A stretch of DNA of 64,000 nt from Ferrigenium kumadai (GTDB lineage: Bacteria > Pseudomonadota > Gammaproteobacteria > Burkholderiales > Gallionellaceae), in contig NZ_AP019536.1 of NCBI RefSeq assembly GCF_018324385.1, forward strand, positions 2,508,604 to 2,572,603. The letters run 5' to 3'. Positions 36,940 through 45,477 of this stretch are shown here, piece by piece (position 1 is the first letter of the stretch; each line of letters starts with the position of its first letter). The translations under genes were made by a program, and so were the position numbers. The notes below the pieces were generated by a model. The model did not search any database. It was not told the DNA's origin and saw only the letters and a program-made list of their open reading frames with translations.

Positions 36940-37000
36940 GTTCGTGGCGAGGTATCGAACCACGAACACCCGAATTCACTGGGGCTTCGTACCTCAGCCC
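36940..37000. repeat. Two adjacent palindromic repeats before ubiE
   Basis: GTTCGTGG (36940-36947) is inverted as CCACGAAC (36960-36967), around CGAGGTATCGAA. A second imperfect hairpin, GGGCT (36982-36986) with AGCCC (36996-37000) around TCGTACCTC, follows. Both resemble the short intergenic palindromes (TTCGTGG...TCGAACCACGAA and CTTCG...CTCAGCCCGAA) that are scattered in many proteobacterial genomes. They fill most of the gap between the DUF971 gene and ubiE. Confidence 0.55.
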
Positions 37001-37023
37001 GAATGGATCAATGGAGCAAAAAA

Positions 37024-37755
37024 ATGGCAGAAACCCACTTCGGTTTTGAAACCGTAGACGAAAAAGACAAGGCCAAGCGCGTCGCGGGCGTATTCACTTC
37101 CGTCGCGAGCAAATACGACATCATGAACGACCTGATGTCGGTCGGCCTGCACCGCATCTGGAAGCGCTTCGCGATCAGCGTCAGCGGGGTGCGCACCGGG
37201 CAGCGAGTGCTCGACGTGGCGGGCGGCTCGGCCGACCTCTCGCGCCTGTTCCTCAAGGAAGTCGGCCCAAGCGGCCAAGTCGTGCTCACCGACATCAACA
37301 ACGCCATGCTGCGCGTGGGCCGAGACCGCCTGCTCGACGAGGGCATCGCCACTCCCACCACGCAATGCGACGCCGAGCACCTTCCCTTCCCTGACAACTA
37401 CTTCGACTGCGTCAGCATCGCCTTCGGCCTGCGCAACGTCACCCACAAGGACGCCGCGCTGCGCGAGATGAAGCGCGTACTCAAGCCGGGGGGCCGCGTC
37501 ATCGTGCTGGAATTCTCCAAGGTCGCCAAGCCGCTGGAAAAGGTCTACGACCTGTATTCGTTCAAGCTGCTGCCGAAGATGGGCCAGCTCATCGCCGGGG
37601 ATGCCGACAGTTACCGCTACCTCGCCGAATCCATCCGCATGCATCCGGGACAGGAAGAGCTGAAACAGATGATGATCGACGCCGGCCTGGAGCGCGTCGA
37701 ATACTTCAACATGACGGGCGGCGTGGTGGCGGTACATCGGGGATATAAACTGTAA
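37024..37755 (+). CDS. ubiE: Ubiquinone/menaquinone C-methyltransferase UbiE
   Basis: UbiE is the SAM-dependent methyltransferase that adds the C-methyl group to demethylmenaquinol and the ubiquinol precursor. The 243-residue protein has [25 protein letters not shown], the SAM motif [11 protein letters not shown], and [29 protein letters not shown]. The ATG at 37024 is chosen because GGAG stands 8 bases before it and [11 protein letters not shown] is the usual beginning; ATG at 37003 is in frame but lies next to the repeat. Other ubiquinone genes (ubiJ, ubiB) follow 3-4 kb downstream. Confidence 0.96.
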   Translation: MAETHFGFETVDEKDKAKRVAGVFTSVASKYDIMNDLMSVGLHRIWKRFAISVSGVRTGQRVLDVAGGSADLSRLFLKEVGPSGQVVLTDINNAMLRVGRDRLLDEGIATPTTQCDAEHLPFPDNYFDCVSIAFGLRNVTHKDAALREMKRVLKPGGRVIVLEFSKVAKPLEKVYDLYSFKLLPKMGQLIAGDADSYRYLAESIRMHPGQEELKQMMIDAGLERVEYFNMTGGVVAVHRGYKL

Positions 37756-37763
37756 TGCCATAA

Positions 37764-37869
37764 TTGCTCACCTCGAAGGAGGTGCAATTGACGCTACGCA
37801 ACTCTCTACGAAGCAAGCCTCGCGAGAAATTAACCCAGTGACGCGATACCCATTGAAATTATCATCGGG
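37764..37869. other. Two hairpins in the ubiE-yjdM gap
   Basis: ATTGC-T-CACCTC pairs with GAGGTGCAAT around a GAA loop (about 37764-37790), and GATACCC pairs with GGGTATC around 37844-37874. Neither is followed by a T-run. The first might be a weak or processed ubiE transcript end. Nothing else is seen in this 186-base gap apart from the ribosome site of the next gene. Confidence 0.3.
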
Positions 37870-37941
37870 TATCGAAACTCTTTACCCTCCCCACTGTCTT
37901 TTCCAGAATTTTCACCATTACTAATAATCACAGGAGTCACC

Positions 37942-38283
37942 ATGAGCGGTTTGCCAAAATGTCCTAAATGCGGTTCCGAATTCACCTACGAAGACGGCAG
38001 CAACTACGTCTGCCCCGAGTGCGCGCACGAGTGGTCCAAGGACGCGCCCGCCGAGGCCGGCGAGCAGGCGAAGGTGTTTAAGGACGCCTTCGGCAACGTG
38101 CTGGTAGACGGCGACACCGTTACGGTGATCAAGGACCTGAAGATCAAGGGTTCGTCTTCCGTCGTGAAGGTGGGCACCAAGGTGAAGAACATCCGCCTGA
38201 TCGATGGCGATCACGACATCGACTGCAAGATCGACGGCATCGGCGCGATGCAGCTGAAGACCGAGTTCGTGAAGAAGGCTTAA
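37942..38283 (+). CDS. yjdM: Zinc-ribbon protein YjdM (PhnA family)
   Basis: This 113-residue protein has an N-terminal zinc ribbon ([27 protein letters not shown]2C...CX2C) and the C-terminal PhnA/YjdM domain ([43 protein letters not shown]). The old name PhnA refers to its place near phosphonate genes in E. coli; it is not required for phosphonate use and its function is unknown. AGGAG lies 8 bases before the ATG. It heads a short run of small genes between ubiE and rluA. Confidence 0.93.
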   Translation: MSGLPKCPKCGSEFTYEDGSNYVCPECAHEWSKDAPAEAGEQAKVFKDAFGNVLVDGDTVTVIKDLKIKGSSSVVKVGTKVKNIRLIDGDHDIDCKIDGIGAMQLKTEFVKKA

Positions 38284-38294
38284 CGGATTAGAAG

Positions 38295-38492
38295 ATGAGC
38301 GGCTGGGGTTGTCCGCACGAAGTCGGCGGCAAGTGCCAGAAGGTGCTGAACAAGCCGTGCGACATCGGCATGAAAGGTTGCGTGCTGTCCGGGCGTTTCC
38401 GTTTCGCGGACGACAGCAAGAACCGTCCGAAGAAGCCGCCGGCAGACGGCGATGCCGCGCCCGATGTCAGTAAGGAGAACCCTTCCGAATGA
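38295..38492 (+). CDS. Small four-cysteine hypothetical protein
   Basis: This 65-residue protein has four regularly spaced cysteines (Cys6, 14, 22, 29; CX7CX7CX6C) in its N-terminal half and a disordered, Lys/Pro/Asp-rich tail. A metal site is possible. No named family was recognised. It begins 11 bases after yjdM and its stop region overlaps the start of the phosphoesterase gene (ATGA), so it is probably translated as part of the operon. Confidence 0.65.
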   Translation: MSGWGCPHEVGGKCQKVLNKPCDIGMKGCVLSGRFRFADDSKNRPKKPPADGDAAPDVSKENPSE

Positions 38493-39319
38493 GAATGTTC
38501 GCCCTGTTCGCCTTGCTGTTCGCGCCACTGGCTACAAGTGCGGTTGCCGATCCGCTGCCGCGCCCCGATCACGTCGTCATTGTGGTGATGGAGAACAAGG
38601 CGTACTCGCAGATCATCGAGAACCTCGATGCGCCTTACATCAATGAGCTCGCCCGGGGCGGCGTGTTGTTCACCGAGTCGTACGGCGTCACGCATCCCAG
38701 CCAGCCCAATTACCTCGCGCTGTTCTCCGGCTCCACGCGCGGCATCGGCAGCAATGCCTGCCCGCTGGAGCTGCAGGGCGACAACCTCGCCGGTGTGTTG
38801 CTCGCCAAGGGATTGAGCTTCATCAGCTATGCCGAGTCCATGCCGGAAGCGGGGTTCGATGGCTGCATCCATGGCGCATACTGGCGCAAACACAACCCGG
38901 CGGCGAACTGGAAGGAGCTGGCCGCATACAACCAGCCGTTCAGCGCATTTCCGCAGGACTACTCGCAATTGCCGGCCGTCGCACTGGTGGTGCCCGACCA
39001 GCGGCACGACATGCACGATGGCAGTATCGCCGAGGGGGACGCCTGGCTGGCGCAGAACATCAGGCCATATGCGCAATGGGCGATGACGCACAACAGCCTG
39101 CTGATCGTGACGTGGGACGAGGACAACGGCTGGAATGGCAATCGCGTCGCCACCATCTTCGTTGGCGCGATGGTCAAACCCGGCACGTCCGCACGGCGCA
39201 TCGACCATTACACCGTGCTGCGCACGATATCCGGGATGTATGGCCTGCCATATCTCGGCGAAAGTGCGCGTGCAAAGCCGATCGCAGGCATCTGGCGCGC
39301 ATCCGCCAAGAAACCCTGA
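38489..39319 (+). CDS. Secreted phosphoesterase (acid phosphatase / phospholipase C family)
   Basis: This 276-residue protein has a signal peptide (cleavage near VADP, residue 20) and the phosphoesterase-family fold of bacterial AcpA and phospholipase C: RPDHVVIVVMENKAYSQIIEN (metal-binding Glu/Asn), THPSQPNYLALFSGS, DQRHDMHDG and LIVTWDEDNGWNGNRVATIFVG. It should act on phosphate esters in the periplasm or outside. The substrate is unknown. It overlaps the four-cysteine gene by 4 bases and precedes rluA by 22. Confidence 0.88.
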   Translation: MRMFALFALLFAPLATSAVADPLPRPDHVVIVVMENKAYSQIIENLDAPYINELARGGVLFTESYGVTHPSQPNYLALFSGSTRGIGSNACPLELQGDNLAGVLLAKGLSFISYAESMPEAGFDGCIHGAYWRKHNPAANWKELAAYNQPFSAFPQDYSQLPAVALVVPDQRHDMHDGSIAEGDAWLAQNIRPYAQWAMTHNSLLIVTWDEDNGWNGNRVATIFVGAMVKPGTSARRIDHYTVLRTISGMYGLPYLGESARAKPIAGIWRASAKKP

Positions 39320-39341
39320 CACAAAGCTCAAGCCCAAAAGG

Positions 39342-39947
39342 ATGTTGATACACCTCGACGAAGCGCTGCTGGTGGCGAATAAACCCGCCGGGCTGCTGGC
39401 CGTGCCCGGGCGTGGTGAGGACAAGCAGGATTGCCTGTCCGCACGCATCCAGAAGGAATTCCCCGACGCGCTCATCGTGCATCGGCTGGACATGGCGACT
39501 TCCGGCCTGATCCTGTTCGCGCGCGGCGCAAAGATGCAGCGCGAGCTTTCATTGCTGTTCCAGGATCGCCTGGTCTCAAAACGCTACGTGGCGGTGGTGG
39601 CCGGACGGGTGGAACAGGAAGCCGGCGAGATAGACCTTCCGCTGATCTGCGACTGGCCCAACCGGCCGTTGCAGAAGGTCGACCACGATCTGGGGAAGCC
39701 CTCGCTTACGCGGTATCGATTGCTAAACCACGACAATGACACTACGCGAATCGAACTCGAACCCGTCACCGGCCGCACGCATCAGTTGCGCATACACATG
39801 GCGGCCATCGGCCATCCGATCCTGGGCGATGTATTTTACGGCGACGCTGCCAGCGCCCCGCGCCTGTTGCTGCACGCCTGTTCGCTGGACTTTGTGCACC
39901 CACTCAGCGGAGAGCAGTTGTCTCTGGCGAGCGAAGCTCCGTTTTAG
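39342..39947 (+). CDS. rluA: Dual-specificity pseudouridine synthase RluA
   Basis: RluA isomerises U746 in 23S rRNA and U32 in tRNAs. The 201-residue protein aligns with E. coli RluA (219): VANKPAGLLAVPGRGE, catalytic HRLDMATSGLILFAR, DLPLICDWPNRPLQKV, TGRTHQLRIHMAAIGHPILGD and RLLLHA. There is no S4 domain, as expected for RluA. The ATG at 39342 is preceded by AAAAGG. It is likely cotranscribed with the phosphoesterase gene. Confidence 0.93.
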   Translation: MLIHLDEALLVANKPAGLLAVPGRGEDKQDCLSARIQKEFPDALIVHRLDMATSGLILFARGAKMQRELSLLFQDRLVSKRYVAVVAGRVEQEAGEIDLPLICDWPNRPLQKVDHDLGKPSLTRYRLLNHDNDTTRIELEPVTGRTHQLRIHMAAIGHPILGDVFYGDAASAPRLLLHACSLDFVHPLSGEQLSLASEAPF

Positions 39948-40000
39948 GCAGCCGATGCTATACTTCCAGCCGTTTTGTTTTTAACCCCTAGAGGAATCGC

Positions 40001-40846
40001 ATGAAACGCTTTTTGACCTTGTTGACCATTGCCCTGACCTGTTTGTCCCTGTTCGCCGCGACGGCCGAGGCCAAGCGCTTCGGCGGCGGTGGCAGCGTCG
40101 GCAAACAACGTTCGATGGCTCCGCAACAGGCACAGCAGGCACCTGCCGCAGCTCCCGCACCGGTTCAGGGCGCGACCCCGCCGAAGCAGGGCAACAAGTG
40201 GCTCGGCCCTCTGGCCGGTCTGGCCGCCGGCGTGGGTCTGGCTGCGCTGCTCTCCCATTTCGGGCTGGGCGAAGGCATGGGCATGATCCTGATGATCGTG
40301 CTCGCCGTGGTGGCGGTGATGTTCCTGGTTTCGATGCTGCGCAAGAAGCAGCAACCCGCGATGCAATACGCCGGTGCAGGCGCGCCTTACGGCGGCACAC
40401 AACAACCCGCAACGCAACCGTTGAGCGGCGGCGCAGACACTCCGGCAGCAGCGGCAACCGGCAACATCCCCGCCGATTTCCCGGTCGAGAGTTTCCTGCG
40501 CGGCGCGAAGACCACCTTCATCCGTCTGCAGGCCGCGAACGACCGCAAAGACCTGAACGACATCCGCGAATACACCACACCGGAGATGTTCGCCGAGATC
40601 TCGATGCAGATGCAGGAACGCGGCGACGCGGCCCAGAAGACCGACGTGGTCGCCATCGACACCGTCCTGCTGGAAGTGGCGAACGAAGGCACTCAAGCCA
40701 TCGCCAGCGTGCGCATGACCGGCCAGCTGCGCGAGAATAACGGCGCGCCGGAAAGCTTTGACGAGATCTGGCACGTGCAGAAGAACCTGGCCGACGACAA
40801 GTCGGTGTGGCTGCTCGCCGGCATCCAGCAAACCACCCTGCACTAA
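40001..40846 (+). CDS. Tim44-like domain protein
   Basis: This 281-residue protein has a signal peptide (cleavage after AEA, residue 24), a Gly/Gln/Ala/Pro-rich linker (FGGGGSVGKQRSMAPQQAQQ), two membrane segments (about residues 66-110: WLGPLAGLAAGVGLAALLSHF and MILMIVLAVVAVMFLVSML), a second low-complexity linker and a C-terminal Tim44-like domain (160-281). The bacterial proteins resemble the lipid-binding part of mitochondrial Tim44; their role is unknown. A good -10-like TATACT lies at 39959-39964. It precedes ubiJ by 10 bases, an arrangement common in betaproteobacteria. Confidence 0.88.
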   Translation: MKRFLTLLTIALTCLSLFAATAEAKRFGGGGSVGKQRSMAPQQAQQAPAAAPAPVQGATPPKQGNKWLGPLAGLAAGVGLAALLSHFGLGEGMGMILMIVLAVVAVMFLVSMLRKKQQPAMQYAGAGAPYGGTQQPATQPLSGGADTPAAAATGNIPADFPVESFLRGAKTTFIRLQAANDRKDLNDIREYTTPEMFAEISMQMQERGDAAQKTDVVAIDTVLLEVANEGTQAIASVRMTGQLRENNGAPESFDEIWHVQKNLADDKSVWLLAGIQQTTLH

Positions 40847-40856
40847 CCACTGAGCC

Positions 40857-41429
40857 ATGTTCGCCCAGCCGTCCGCCGCCGCGCTGAACCACCTGCTCCA
40901 GCAGAATAACTGGGCGCAGCAGCGGCTGGTGCGCTTCGCGGGCCGGACGGCACGCTTCGACATCGCGCCGTTCTCCTTCGCTTACACCATCCTTCCAGAC
41001 GGCATGCTGCAAAGCGCCGGTGCCACGACCAGCGCGGATGCGGTGTGCATGATTCCGCCCACCCTGCTGCCGCGCCTCGCGCTGCACGACGAGAAGGCGC
41101 ATGCCGAGGTCCGCACCGAGGGCGATGCCGCACTGCTCACGGAGATCTTCTTCCTGTCGCGCAACCTGCGCTGGGATGCGGCTGAAGACCTGAGCCGCGT
41201 CACCGGCGACATCGCCGCCGAGCGCATCGTGCAGACCGTGCAGCACAAGCGGCAGCAGTTACGCGATGCAGCGCTGAACCTGTCGCAGGCCGCGGCGGAA
41301 TACTGGACGGAAGAACGCCCGCTGCTGGCCAAGCCGCGCGATATCGCCGATTTCGTGCAGCAAGTGGATCGGCTGCGCGACGACATCGCCCGCCTGGAAC
41401 AGCGCATTCGCAACCTTACTACCCGCTAA
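40857..41429 (+). CDS. ubiJ: Ubiquinone biosynthesis accessory factor UbiJ
   Basis: This 190-residue protein has an SCP2 lipid-binding domain (about residues 5-110, MLQSAGATTSADAVCMIPPTLLPRLAL) and a C-terminal coiled coil (VQQVDRLRDDIARLEQRIRNL), the UbiJ layout. UbiJ with UbiK scaffolds the soluble Ubi complex that carries ubiquinone intermediates. It lies 3 bases before ubiB, as in E. coli where ubiE-ubiJ-ubiB are adjacent; here ubiE is 3 kb upstream with unrelated genes in between. Confidence 0.93.
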   Translation: MFAQPSAAALNHLLQQNNWAQQRLVRFAGRTARFDIAPFSFAYTILPDGMLQSAGATTSADAVCMIPPTLLPRLALHDEKAHAEVRTEGDAALLTEIFFLSRNLRWDAAEDLSRVTGDIAAERIVQTVQHKRQQLRDAALNLSQAAAEYWTEERPLLAKPRDIADFVQQVDRLRDDIARLEQRIRNLTTR

Positions 41430-41432
41430 ACA

Positions 41433-42956
41433 ATGCGCCTGCTTCGTCTGCTCAAGATCATTTTCGTCGTGCTGCGCTTCAGCCTGGACGAGTTCCTGCT
41501 CGCCCACGAGCGGACACGCTGGATGCACGGCCTGCTCAAATTCACGCTGTTCTTCCGCAACACGTCGCAGCCCCGCGCGGTGCGCCTGCGCCTCGCGCTG
41601 GAAGCCCTCGGCCCGATCTTCGTCAAATTCGGCCAGATGCTGTCCACGCGGCGCGACCTGATGCCCGCCGACCTCGCCGACGAACTGGCCAAACTGCAGG
41701 ACCAGGTGCCGCCCTTCCCTTCCGCGCGGGCGGTCGCCATGCTGGAAGCGACTTACGGCAAACCGCTGCGCGAGGTGTTCAAGAGCTTCGAGGAAACGCC
41801 GGTCGCCAGCGCTTCGGTGGCGCAGGTGCACTTCGCGGTGCTGCCTGACGGCCGCGACGCGGCGGTGAAGATCCTGCGGCCCGGCATTTCCAGCGTGATC
41901 GAGCACGACCTCGCGCTGCTCGACATCTGCGCCGACCTGGTCGAACGGCTGTGGGCCGACGGCCGCCGACTCAAGCCGCACGAGGTGGTGGGCGAGTTCG
42001 AGAAGTCCCTGCGCGACGAACTCGATCTGATGCGCGAGGCTTCCAGCGCGAGCCAACTCAAGCGCAACTTCGCCAATTCGCCGCTGCTGATGGTGCCCGA
42101 GGTTTATTGGGATTTCTGCACCAGCGAGGTGATGGTGATGCAGCGTATGTACGGCACCCCGATCAGCCAGGTAAGCGCGCTGCGCGAAGCGGGCATCGAC
42201 CTTTCCAGGCTGGCAGAGAACGGTGTGGAGACCTTCTATACGCAGGTGTTCCGCGACGGCTTCTTCCATGCCGACATGCATCCCGGCAACATCATGGTCG
42301 CGCCGGACGGCCGCTACATCGCGCTGGACTTCGGCATCATGGGCACGCTGACCGACACCGACAAGCATTACCTCGCTCAGAACTTCATCGCCTTCTTCCG
42401 CCGCGACTACAAGCGCGTTGCCGAGATCCACATCGAGTCGGGCTGGGCACCCGCGAACACACGCGTGGACGAACTGGAAGCGGCAGTCCGTTCGGTGTGC
42501 GAACCTATCTTCGACCGGCCGCTGCGCGAAGTCTCTTTCGGCCGCGTGCTGCTGCGCCTGTTCCAGATCTCGCGCCGCTTCGGCATCGAAGTGCAACCGC
42601 AACTGGTGTTGCTGCAAAAGACGCTGCTCAATATCGAAGGGCTGGGCCTGCAGCTCGACCCGGAGCTGGACCTGTGGAAGACCGCCAAGCCCTGGCTGGA
42701 GCGCTGGATGAACGAGCAGGTCGGCTGGCGCGGCTTCCTCAAGGCGCTGCGCGCCGAAGCGCCGAACTATGCCGCCATCCTGCCGCAGTTGCCGCGACTG
42801 CTGCACCGCCGCCTGACGCACGACAATGCCGCTCGCAGCGACGAAACACTGCGCAAGATTCTGGTACAGCAGCAGCGTTATAACGTCCTGCTGGCTTTGA
42901 TCGCCCTGCTGGTCGCAGGGTTGTTCGCATGGGAGGTTGTTCGTACTGCGCTGTAG
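41433..42956 (+). CDS. ubiB: Ubiquinone biosynthesis kinase-like protein UbiB
   Basis: UbiB is a membrane-bound atypical kinase/ATPase (ABC1/ADCK family) needed for ubiquinone synthesis. The 507-residue protein has the family KxGQ motif in [25 protein letters not shown] (A-rich loop replacing the glycine loop), [19 protein letters not shown] and the ALDFGIMG metal site. Two hydrophobic segments at the C-terminus ([19 protein letters not shown] and the preceding stretch) anchor it. Length is near E. coli UbiB (546). Confidence 0.96.
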   Translation: MRLLRLLKIIFVVLRFSLDEFLLAHERTRWMHGLLKFTLFFRNTSQPRAVRLRLALEALGPIFVKFGQMLSTRRDLMPADLADELAKLQDQVPPFPSARAVAMLEATYGKPLREVFKSFEETPVASASVAQVHFAVLPDGRDAAVKILRPGISSVIEHDLALLDICADLVERLWADGRRLKPHEVVGEFEKSLRDELDLMREASSASQLKRNFANSPLLMVPEVYWDFCTSEVMVMQRMYGTPISQVSALREAGIDLSRLAENGVETFYTQVFRDGFFHADMHPGNIMVAPDGRYIALDFGIMGTLTDTDKHYLAQNFIAFFRRDYKRVAEIHIESGWAPANTRVDELEAAVRSVCEPIFDRPLREVSFGRVLLRLFQISRRFGIEVQPQLVLLQKTLLNIEGLGLQLDPELDLWKTAKPWLERWMNEQVGWRGFLKALRAEAPNYAAILPQLPRLLHRRLTHDNAARSDETLRKILVQQQRYNVLLALIALLVAGLFAWEVVRTAL

Positions 42957-43014
42957 CGTTTTTTGAGTGTAGAATTTATTCAGCCTGCAATGGCTTATCC
43001 GAGGAGAATAAGAA

Positions 43015-44313
43015 ATGAAGAACCACGCAATGTTTCCTGTAATGGCTTGCTGTCTGGCTTTGTCTTTCGCCTATCCCGCCATTGCTCAACCCCAGAACCC
43101 TACCCCCCTTACCCTGAACGAACTCGTCAAGCAAGAAGAGGCTGTGCGCCTGGCGCGCAAGGCTGTAGTCGATGCCGAGCGCGCTCACGGCGTGAACCAC
43201 GTCAAGGTCGCCGACCAACTCGACAAGCTGGCGCAAGTCTACGAGAAGCAGGGCAAATACGCCGCAGCTGAACCGTTCTACAAACGTGCACTGAAGATCC
43301 GCGAGGCCAGCCTGGGCGAGAACCATCTTGCCGTCGGAGACACGCTCAACAACCTGGGCAACCTGTATTTCGAACAGGAGAAATACGCCGCAGCCGAACC
43401 GGTGTTCAAGCGCGCACTGGCCATCGAGGAGAAAGCCTATGGCGCCAACAGTCTCAAGCTGGTCGCCCCGCTGTCCCGTCTCGCCGAATTGCAGGAAGCG
43501 CAACGCCAGTTCGCCGCAGCCATCCAGCTGCACCAGCGTGCGCTGGCGATCCGCGAAAAGGCGCTGGGCACCAGTCATCGCGACCTGGACAGTTCGCTGA
43601 TGAGCCTGGCACACCTGCATAAGGAACTCGGCCAGTATGCGGAAGCGGAGTCGCTGATCGAGCGTGCACTGGCGATCCGCGAGAAGACCTTCGGCGGCAA
43701 CAGCAGCGCGGTGAAGATCGCCCTGTTCAATCTGGCACAGGTATATCAGGCAGAGGGCCGCAACAGCGATGCCGAGCGCCTGCTCGAACGCGCGCTGGCG
43801 ATCAGCCAGAAGAGCGGCGGCGACCAGCCCGATGCGCTGGCCCCGATCTTCCAATTGGCGGAACTCTATGAATCGCAGCACCGTTATCCCGCCGCCGAGG
43901 ACATGCACAAGCGCGCCCTGGCGCTGGCTGAAAAACTCTATGGCCCGGACAGTCCGGAGGCCGCGGAGATCATGGAAAACATGGTCGAGCTGCACAAGAC
44001 CCAGGGCAAGTACGTTGAAGCGTTGCCGATGGCCCAGCGTGTACTGACCATCGAGGAAAAAGCCTATGGGCCGAACCATGCCGAGATCGCCAAGGCGTTA
44101 ACCGGCCTCGCGATGGTGCAAATGGAGCTGGGTCAACTGACCGAGGCAGAAAAAGGACTGAATCGCGCCCTGACAATCGAGGAAGGCAACCATAGTCCCA
44201 ACGCAGCCACCGTGCTCGACACCCTGTCCGACCTGTACAAGAAGCAAGGCAAGGCCGAGCAGTCCGCCCAGGCGGCAGCACGAGCCAGGCAGATCCGCAG
44301 CACCTGGCACTAA
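43015..44313 (+). CDS. Secreted TPR-repeat protein (kinesin light chain-like repeats)
   Basis: This 432-residue protein has a signal peptide (cleavage after AIA, residue 24) and about eight 42-residue tetratricopeptide repeats of the kinesin-light-chain type, each with a form of KYAAAEPFYKRALKIREASLGENH. It should be a periplasmic protein-binding scaffold; partners are unknown. It starts 58 bases after ubiB and ends at a bidirectional terminator. A good ribosome site (GAGGAG) precedes the ATG. Confidence 0.9.
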   Translation: MKNHAMFPVMACCLALSFAYPAIAQPQNPTPLTLNELVKQEEAVRLARKAVVDAERAHGVNHVKVADQLDKLAQVYEKQGKYAAAEPFYKRALKIREASLGENHLAVGDTLNNLGNLYFEQEKYAAAEPVFKRALAIEEKAYGANSLKLVAPLSRLAELQEAQRQFAAAIQLHQRALAIREKALGTSHRDLDSSLMSLAHLHKELGQYAEAESLIERALAIREKTFGGNSSAVKIALFNLAQVYQAEGRNSDAERLLERALAISQKSGGDQPDALAPIFQLAELYESQHRYPAAEDMHKRALALAEKLYGPDSPEAAEIMENMVELHKTQGKYVEALPMAQRVLTIEEKAYGPNHAEIAKALTGLAMVQMELGQLTEAEKGLNRALTIEEGNHSPNAATVLDTLSDLYKKQGKAEQSAQAAARARQIRSTWH

Positions 44314-44337
44314 CTTTTTTCTCATGCCGCAAACAAC

Positions 44338-44367
44338 AAACCCGCCTTTCGGCGGGTTTGTGCTTTT
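44338..44367. terminator. Bidirectional terminator between the TPR and ParA-like genes
   Basis: AAACCCGCC (44338-44346), a TTTC loop and GGCGGGTTT (44351-44359) form a 9-bp stem, with TGCTTTTC following on the plus strand and AAC/AAA-rich sequence preceding. It lies between two convergent genes and can serve both. Confidence 0.88.
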
Positions 44368-44382
44368 CTGGGACCTATTCGA

Positions 44383-45147
44383 TCAGGAGAAGAAACCGCT
44401 CTCCCAAAGTTCCTGCACCAAGGCGCGATAGTCCGCCGCGCCCGGACTGTGCGGCGCGAACTCGAACACGTCCTTGCCGTGCATCGGGCTGGCCGCCAGC
44501 GCGACGGTCTCGCCGATGCGGGTCTTGCACAAGAGCGCGCCATAGCGAACCCTGAGCTTCTCGTATATCTCGAAGGCCATCTTGCGCCGCGAATCGAAAC
44601 GGGTGACGACGATGCGCCGCTCGAACTTGCGTTTAAGCTTGTTCTCCAGCGCGTTGAGCGCGCTGTCCAGCCGGTGCACCCCTTGCAGCGAAAGATAGTC
44701 CGCCGAGACCGGGATCAGCACACGGTCGGTCGCCAACAGGGCGTTCAGCGTCAACACGCCTAACATCGGACAGCAATCGATCATGATGGGCGCGCCCGTA
44801 AGCGACAAGTCCTCGCGCAGCCCCTGCCGCAAAAGCGTTGCCGCCTTGGGATCGCTGCCGAACAAGGCATCGATCTTGGCCAATTCCAGCGAAGCGGGAA
44901 TGATCTGCCAGCCGCCGGGAGTCTCCTGCAGCAGGTTGGAAAGCGGAATCTTGTGCTTGAAGAACGATGCCATGCCGGCATCCGCCACGACCGCGGGCGT
45001 CCCGCTTGCCAGGGTCAGGTGGCCTTGCGGGTCGAGGTCGAGCGCAATGGGATTGCGCTGCGCCAGATTCAGCGCAGCGGTCACATTCAGGCAGGTGGTC
45101 GTCTTGCCCACCCCGCCTTTTTGATTGAATACGGCGATTACCGCCAT
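44383..45147 (-). CDS. Solitary ParA-like ATPase
   Basis: This 254-residue ATPase has the deviant Walker A of ParA/MinD proteins (NQKGGVGKTTT, residues 8-18), Walker A' ALDLDPQGHLTLAS and switch region MIDCCPMLGVLT. It has no ParB partner and is distinct from the chromosomal parA 12 kb away. Such orphan ParA proteins position cargo (chemoreceptors, carboxysomes, plasmids) or act in cell-surface processes; no cargo is evident here. The ATG at 45147 is chosen because the P-loop begins 8 residues later and GGAG lies upstream. Confidence 0.88.
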   Translation of the reverse strand: MAVIAVFNQKGGVGKTTTCLNVTAALNLAQRNPIALDLDPQGHLTLASGTPAVVADAGMASFFKHKIPLSNLLQETPGGWQIIPASLELAKIDALFGSDPKAATLLRQGLREDLSLTGAPIMIDCCPMLGVLTLNALLATDRVLIPVSADYLSLQGVHRLDSALNALENKLKRKFERRIVVTRFDSRRKMAFEIYEKLRVRYGALLCKTRIGETVALAASPMHGKDVFEFAPHSPGAADYRALVQELWESGFFS

Positions 45148-45477
45148 GTTGCTGTGGTCTCCAATATATCCGGGACGTCGCAAGGAGTAAGCGCGCCCAC
45201 GTTTCCTATGTTCCCTAATATGCCAGAGTCGCGCCCAGAGAATGCCGCGAATAACGGCGGAATATTCCCCTTCCTCGGTCGTTTGGCGAATCCTGACCGG
45301 CTCCCCGGTCGCGGAGTTAGTCTGCCCCGGAGGCTTGCGGTTCCGCCCCATTAGCTGAAAAACCCGCGTTGCGGCACCAAGTTATCCACCGTGCCGGATT
45401 TGGCGAGGTTTCTTGGTTTGTGGCTCCGGCCACCCTGCGCAGGTTAAGCCCGCGCCGTAAACCGCGCGCAAAGCCCG
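45148..45477. other. 330-base gap between the ParA-like gene and glmS
   Basis: The gap upstream of the ParA-like gene holds its ribosome site and a possible GATATAT -10-like stretch near 45160. Nothing that looks like a gene was found; the open frame running upstream of the ParA start on the minus strand has no ribosome site and no recognisable protein. A DnaA-box-like TTATCCACC (one mismatch) is at 45382-45390. No clear glmS terminator was found. Confidence 0.4.

Noticed and set aside
45148..45351. Open minus-strand frame upstream of the ParA-like ATPase that could extend it by 68 residues
   Set aside because: No ribosome site, composition unlike a protein domain, and the ParA P-loop normally lies within the first 10-20 residues, as it does from 45147.
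45382..45390. TTATCCACC as a DnaA box near glmS
   Set aside because: One mismatch, single copy, and no origin-like context; expected by chance in 64 kb.
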